In this document: piece by piece, positions 58,817 to 64,000 of the stretch | Layout: the number at the start of each line of letters is the position of its first letter | How positions within the stretch are numbered: position 1 is the first letter of the stretch | From: Candidula unifasciata | Lineage: Eukaryota > Mollusca > Gastropoda > Stylommatophora > Geomitridae | Length of the DNA stretch: 64,000 nt | Assembly: GCA_905116865.2 (NCBI GenBank) | Contig: CAJHNH020002075.1 | Span: forward strand, 1 to 64,000 | Reading direction: 5' to 3' | The notes under the pieces: generated by a model | What the model saw: only the letters and a program-made list of their open reading frames with translations | The model's database searches: none | Told to the model about the DNA's origin: nothing | Translations under genes and position numbers: made by a program

Positions 58817-60500
58817 ACGCATGTTTCACGTACCGGCACAGATCAATCAAATGATCGAGCAATATTTCTCTAAGTTCGCTTTGCGCTTCTCTACCTCGAC
58901 GTTTACCACGAGGTGGACTGAGTTGCAGATTGGGATAGCTATGGGCTGTACGATCTCACGCATACTGTTTGTCATGGCAATGCAGATCATGTTAGACGGG
59001 GCGGCCGGCTACGGACAGGGCCTTCAAATTGGGGACCACTGGATGCCGCCACTACGCGCATTTATGGATGACACGACTATTATAACGGGCAGCGAGGAGT
59101 CTGCCCGCACGATCCTGGAAAGATTGGACGCGGTGGTCCAATGCAGCCGAATGCAGTTCAAACCGCAGAAGTCGAGGAGTCTGTCAATCCATAAGGGCAA
59201 GGTGTCGGCAACCAGTTTTACTGTGGCAAGGAAAAAGATCCCAACGGTTCTGGAGGAACCGGTGAAGAGACTCGCCATGCTCTTGCGCGAGTCTTCAGAC
59301 CCAAATGTCATCGCTGTCCAGCCCGCTCTAAAGACTGGCCAGAAGTGGAGAGTCCTCGATGCGATAGAATCTGCCCAGAATGCACTAAAATTGAAGGAGA
59401 TAATGGGATACACTCAAACCGACCGTCGAGGCCTAGGACACGGGAAGGTCAATTGGTGGTCAAAGGCCTCAGCCAAAGAGCGCCGAGACATGGTAATACA
59501 AACGGTGAGGGACAACGAAAACGAGGTTCGGGTCCAGAAAGCAGCCCAGCAGTCGCAGCAGGGCCATTGGGTCAGCCTGGAGAGCACATTGCCAAGAATA
59601 CTCACATGGGGTGAGATCTGGCGGATGACCCCGTTGCGACTGAGCTTTATCGTTCGTTCGGCGTACGATGTATTACTGTCCGGTGTTAACATGGTTAAAT
59701 GGTCTGCGACTAACGATCCGACTTGCCCGTTGTGTAAAGCGAAGCAGACTCTAGAACACGTCCTGTCCGCGTGCAGGAAAGCCCTAGGTCAAGGCCGATA
59801 TACCTGGATACACAACAAGGCGCTAAAAGAGTTAGCAGCCGTTGTCGACCAGGCTAGAATGAGGGCTAACGCCAGAGCCAGTTCTACCATTGTCCCCATT
59901 CGTTTCCTCAAGGCTGGGCAGGTTCCAAAAGGTAAGGTCAACCAAAACGCATTCGCTCCATCTGTGCTAGACTCTGCGAGGGACTGGTTACTGGCGGTTG
60001 ATCTGCCGGGCCATGAAAGGTACCCCGAGTTGATCCGGAAGACCGGCCTGCGACCTGACATAGTTCTCCACTCTGCGCAAAAATGGCAGCTCATCCTGAT
60101 TGAGTTGACCGTCCCGTTTGAGTCGCGTATTTAAGAGAATCACACGTATAAGCTCGAGAAATACAGTGATTTAGCAGCCGGTCTGAGGAGAAACGAGGCG
60201 TACACAGTACGGGTCTTTGTCGTCGAAGTGAGAGCGAGAGGCCTCGTTTCCACTTCGCTCTACAATGTGGTTAAAGAACTAGGATTGCGCGGTAATGAAC
60301 GGAAACGAACACTTAAAAAAAACTGGGCGAGGCAGCCGAAAGGGCCTCGAGCTGGCTTTGGACGCAACGCAACAACGTAAGGGACGGGCCTCGGTGAGCT
60401 GGTCCGGGTCTCTAGTGGAAAAGGGTTTCTCACCCTTTGAAAGTCCATCGTGTCCGAATTGTCTGCCAGTGATCCTCTGCCACCTGCTAATAAAGTCCAA
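58817..60500 (+). pseudogene. R2/HERO-like LINE: RT, zinc knuckle and restriction-like endonuclease
   Basis: The open frame 58821-60134 gives 437 residues. RT: IGIAMGCTISRILFVMAM (about residues 38-54) and the catalytic AFMDDTTI (80-87). Near residue 150, EEPVKR runs straight into LAMLLRESSDP, skipping the ITEEF block kept in the 25.7-kb copy: an in-frame deletion. A CCHC knuckle (CPLC...LEHVLSAC, C302, C305, H313, C318) follows. Then comes a PD-(D/E)XK-type endonuclease core, RPDIVL to LIELTVPFE. A TAA stop at 60132-60134 breaks this domain; the same frame continues open with YKLEKYSDLAAGL to about 60500. Domain order matches R2-superfamily LINEs. The 5' RT fingers and N-terminal DNA-binding domain are missing. 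Confidence 0.85.
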
Positions 60501-60763
60501 CATGTGTCCGGTAAACCAATCGTAAGCTTGTCGCTCGGTCGTCCAGGCACGCTGACTGTTCTAATTAGGCTGCCGTGACGACTTCTTATCTCACAGTACC
60601 TTCTGCAAACCACCAAGTCGTCTTGTCTCTATCCGAAAGAAAAACACCATCCGGTAATTTCGTGCAGCAGGGAACCAGCCCTGAGCTTCATGAACTCAGG
60701 TGGGCCTACCTCCGAAAGCGTCTAGGAATCGTGGGCCGAAACGCTCGTTGACGAGGATAATTT
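60501..60763. other. no gene seen
   Basis: Presumed 3' untranslated part of the R2-like element followed by an unassigned junction. I cannot identify a 28S rDNA flank. Confidence 0.3.
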
Positions 60764-61100
60764 CTACTGACGACTGGTAGATCCCTGCTGTACTTGCTCC
60801 CTCTTCCTATTGTTCTCTAGCCACCGGAGAGCTGCAGTTACCGCCTCCACCACCATTCTCATGCTAGATGTTGTGGTGTCGTACGCCAGGCTGTCGTGCA
60901 CTATAGATTTTCCACTGGCTTTCGCTACCAACCCCCAGGCCCTTCGCTTTCCTCTCCACGGCGAACCATCTGTATAGATCATCAGATCACCTTGGCGTGA
61001 ATTGCCGAGAATCAAATGCTGGACTTCCACCTCCGTAGCACCCGCTGTGGCCAGTCTTTGCACTCCCGACCCAATGTGATCATAACCCTGCACAGGTTAG
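60764..61100 (-). pseudogene. LINE family A RNase H fragment, minus strand
   Basis: Reading RQGDLMIYTDGSPWRGKRRA, DSLAYDTTTSSMRM, VEAVTAALRWLEN. It holds the first RNase H aspartate and the E position. Truncated on both sides. Its start (near 61093) corresponds to the same LINE position at which the plus-strand fragment 58566-58816 ends. Confidence 0.8.
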
Positions 61101-61289
61101 ACTTTTCCGCTGGTACTCTGACCGCTAGTATTCTAACCGCTGGTACTCTTGGTCGACACTCATCTTGTTCTTCTTCTCATCCTCCTGTTACTTTAATGAA
61201 GCGTTTGGGAAAACATGGTGTTTGTGATAAATAAAAGGAAAAAAAGGGGGGGGGGGTAGAGGTATGAGTTTAATTCTCTTGATGGCTCC

Positions 61290-61570
61290 ATACGCGTTCA
61301 TTGGTGCTCAGATTCTCCTATTATCAACATATAAATCAGTCCCGTGGTTAATAAGGCTAGCATATGCTGGATCAGGTACGTCCAGTGTACTTCTCGTGCC
61401 TGGCGGCACCGATCTTTACTTACAATTCTTGCATTCTTCGTAGCGATACGGACGTTGCTGCTCCCGAAATCATCAAATGGTTGTATCTCTGTAAGGACAT
61501 TAATAATGAAGCTACGATCCCTAGGCCATCCATCTGCACTAATGCAAAACTGCCAATCCATCACCATTTG
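61290..61570 (-). pseudogene. LINE 3' fragment related to the 45-kb copy, minus strand
   Basis: ISADGWPRDRSFIINVLTEI, DFGSSNVRIATKNARI parallels TDGQPMDHADIINALREMG and DFGGSESTSLARMADL of 45.3-45.6 kb. The CPEC end is missing. Confidence 0.6.
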
Positions 61571-61715
61571 TGTGGTTCTTCAGCAGCATCCATATACCCT
61601 GGGATAAAGATGGAAGTAACTCAAAGCACCGAGGAGTTTTGCGCTGTCTTAATCCATTGCATATAGAGGCTATCTCGACCCGTCAGTTCATACTCTGAGA
61701 ATCACTCAACACAAA

Positions 61716-61758
61716 CACACACACATGCACGCACACACACACACACACACACACTGAA
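61716..61758. repeat. (CA)n microsatellite
   Basis: CA with ATGCACGCA variants. Confidence 0.9.
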
Positions 61759-61872
61759 AAGTGCATACTCCCTTGAAATGTGTGCGTAGACTATTCCACG
61801 GCAAAGGTTAGTTATTATTTGTCCATCTGCTGTAATCTATTTTCTATCTATCTATTGTATTCTTCACTTTTA

Positions 61873-62684
61873 CCGGGTTGTAGCCCAGTTTCGTGGTTTA
61901 AAGTATTTGTTTTGTGCCTCTCGCATGATTTGAGTTACAGTTTTCTGGATCTTCTGGCCGTATTCAGCTACTACATCTATCCATTTTTCCTGGGTCTTCC
62001 TCTGGCCTTTCTTCCCGATGTTCTATTGTAAAAGGCCTTATAGGCAATCTGATCCGGTTGCATTCTTACTAAATGACCAAACCACTTCATTCTCTGTCTT
62101 TCAATATGTTCCATGCATGCTCTTGTTCCAACTTTGTCTCTAATGCTGACGTTTGTGACTCTGTCTCTTCGTGTATTGTTGGTGACTCTTCGGAGACATC
62201 GCATTTCACACGTAGTTATTTTTTGCATGTGTGATTTGTTCATTGTCCACGTTTGGCACTGATAGCATAACGTAGGGATGAAAATGCTGTTGATCATCCG
62301 TTGTTTGGCTGGTAACGAGATCTTTGGATGACGAAGAAGTGGGGCCAGTTGGTAGTTGATTGCATTGGCTTTTTGAACTCTAGCTTGTATCTCTTTATCG
62401 AGTCTTCCATCTTCTGTAAATATGCATCCTAAGTACTTGAATTCTTGAACTTGTTCTAATTGTATGTCATTAATCTTTATGTTTACATTACTGTGTTTCT
62501 TTCCTATGGTCATTACTTCAGTTTTTGAGGTCTTTTTTTTCATGTCAAATTTTGTACAGTTAGTGAGCAATGAATCAACATGTTGTTGTAGTTTTTGTTC
62601 TTCTTCTTGTAACAAACTGCTGTAATCGACATTCCCAATACTTACAACACATCGATTTGCTTCATTCAAATGTTTCACGTTCAC
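61873..62684 (-). pseudogene. LINE RT C-terminal region (RTE-type)
   Basis: Open from 62684 to 61977: TSKTEVMTIGKKHSNVNIKI, FKYLGCIFTEDGRLDKEIQA, FIPTLCYQCQTWTMNKSHM, MKWFGHLVRMQPDQIA, KARGRPRKNG. One extra A near 61992 shifts the frame; in the next frame the protein continues WIDVVAEYGQKIQKTVTQIM to about 61873. Just beyond is a short (TAGA)n, possibly the LINE tail. The RT catalytic box is missing (5' truncation). Confidence 0.85.
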
Positions 62685-62756
62685 TTTGTTGAATTCTTGA
62701 AGACATTTTCGTTTTTTATTTTTAAATTAGCATAAATTGCGTTTCCGCTGATCGGT

Positions 62757-63240
62757 CATCATCATCATCATCAGGTGCCTTGCTGACTGGCCTGGGCGAT
62801 CATGCCTCTCCATAATCCACGATCTCCTGCAGCATGTATCAGTTCTTGTGCCGACACACCTCCATGCCATGAAACAAGACTGTCAAGAATCTTCTCCCGT
62901 TGTCTTCCTATATCCCTACTTCCACAGATTTTTCCAGTGGTTACAACATGTTTTATTTCCCTCTTCTCATAACACGGCCGAAAAATGATGACTGTCTCCT
63001 TCTGATGTCTGTGATAGGTTGTCTTCGGGCTCCCGCCTCTTTCAAAACCTCTTGATTGCTCATTTTGGCTGTCCAAGGTATTCTAAGCATTCTTCTGTAA
63101 AACCAAATCTCTGAGGCCTCCAGAAATTGTTTGGTCTGCCTGCCGATTGTCCAGGACTCACAGCCATATGTTAAAACTGGATGTATGTAGCGAGCAAGAA
63201 TTCTTTTTCTAACTCTCAATGACAAGGATATATTGCACAA
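62757..63240 (-). pseudogene. LINE RT C-terminal region with (GAT)n tail
   Basis: Frames 63240-62953 and 63076-62771: RKRILARYIHPVLTYGCESW, RRMLRIPWTAKMSNQEVLKE, AGARRQPITDIRRRQSSFF, VTTGKICGSRDIGRQREKIL, ELIHAAG, then five GAT units (62757-62773). The frameshift near 62960 splits it. Nearly the same fragment is nested in the hAT element at 26.4 kb. Confidence 0.85.
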
Positions 63241-63429
63241 GATGTTCTAAATTTTATAAAATGCAGTTTTTGCCTGTCCTATTCTGTTTCTTATCTCAGT
63301 TACGCATCTTCCAGCTGATGTTATAAATGTGCTGATCGGTACATCTCACTAATGATATACATCAACGCACTCTAATCTGGGAACGTCTGAAAATTTCCAC
63401 AGCTAAAACCTCTGCAATTTAGACATTAA

Positions 63430-63880
63430 ACACTTTTGCACATCTCAAAAATGTTTTAACACTGTCCGGGCTTGAGACAGCCCAGTCATTAAACACTTTA
63501 GTACACATTAACAATGAATGTCTTCAGACAGTTCAGTCATTAAACACTTTAGTACACCTTAACAATGAATTCCTTGAGACAGTCTAGTCATTAAACACTT
63601 TAGTACACCTTAACAATGAATGTCTTGAGACAGTCCAGTCATTAAACACTTTAGTACACATAAACAGTGAATGTTTTAACACAGTCCAGTCATTAAAAAC
63701 TTTAGTACACCTTAACAGTGAGTGTCTTGAGACAGCCCAGTTATTAAACACATTTGTACACCATAACAATGAGTGTCTCGACTTAGTGCAGTCACAGAAC
63801 ACTTTAGTACACCTCAACAGTGAATGTTTTAACACAGTTAAGTCATTATTAAACATGTTAGCACATCTTGGACAATGCAT
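63430..63880. repeat. 51-bp minisatellite, about eight units
   Basis: The unit contains CATTAAACACTTTAGTACAC, then TAACAATGAATGTCTTGAGA, then CAGTCCAGT. 51 bp = 17 codons, and the minus strand keeps one frame open across it (HSLLRCTKVFNDWTVLK-type repeat, 63880-63584). Units differ by several bases each. Confidence 0.92.
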
Positions 63881-64000
63881 TAATTAACGCAGTAGACATT
63901 CAACACTGAATAACGTTAAAAAACCAGCTCAACTCTTGTTCAGAATGCAACATTTAACAGTTCTATAAAACATAACATTCTAAAATACACCACATTCACA
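63881..64000. other. no gene seen
   Basis: AT-rich edge of the window. Confidence 0.3.

Noticed and set aside
58817..60500. R2 element in a ribosomal RNA gene
   Set aside because: No recognisable 28S sequence flanks it; the left flank is a LINE family A fragment.
60260..60616. 118-codon minus-strand frame
   Set aside because: Antisense to the R2-like endonuclease region.

Overview
The window looks like gene-poor, repeat-rich DNA from an invertebrate animal genome. It has no bacterial-style gene packing, but it does have many LINEs of several clades, hAT, Merlin and Helitron DNA transposons, tRNA-derived SINE-like units, very long microsatellites and at least six minisatellites. LINE and SINE types and the molluscan flavour of the repeats suggest a mollusc, perhaps a gastropod. 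That is an inference; no host marker gene confirms it.

Layout. 0-7 kb: unrecognised DNA, a truncated LINE end, a LINE tail with a long (GAA)n, and a 2.24-kb Helitron (4557-6793) inside an older repeat whose unoccupied relative lies at 27.24-27.72 kb. 7-18 kb: LINE fragments, a 1.26-kb (TATC)n array, a U2 snRNA fragment and a nearly complete but dead endonuclease-RT-RNase H LINE (14.56-17.76 kb). 18-19 kb and 31.8-32.4 kb: two same-strand members of an unrecognised family of short membrane-anchored coiled-coil proteins, the best candidates for host genes. 21.8-25.7 kb and 51.2-55.2 kb: two copies of a segmental duplication with different later insertions. 25.7 and 58.8-60.5 kb: two remnants of a LINE with a restriction-like endonuclease (R2/HERO-like). 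26.35-27.19 kb: a small hAT element with a perfect 8-bp target duplication. 33-36 kb: decayed hAT and LINE pieces. 38.7-48.2 kb: a stack of nested elements. 48.4-49.3 kb: an open RNase H reading frame of another LINE. 55-63 kb: more LINE 3' ends on both strands. 63.4-63.9 kb: a 51-bp minisatellite.

The nested block is the most informative structure. A LINE on the minus strand (38747-48216, 11-bp target duplication) is split by a Merlin-like DNA transposon (40854-46193, 8-bp duplication). That element carries a hAT transposon (41019-44368, 8-bp duplication with one mismatch) and a LINE 3' fragment. All boundaries can be read from the sequence and give an insertion order.

Few genes here could work together. 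Most coding signal is retrotransposon or transposase sequence, usually broken by stops or frameshifts. The longest clean frames are the RT-RNase H half of the 38.7-kb LINE, the R2-like frame at 58.8 kb and the coiled-coil protein at 18.3 kb. The coiled-coil family is the item most likely to be undescribed: one paralogue has expanded an 18-residue repeat in the protein, while the other lacks it and has instead expanded a 57-bp repeat upstream.
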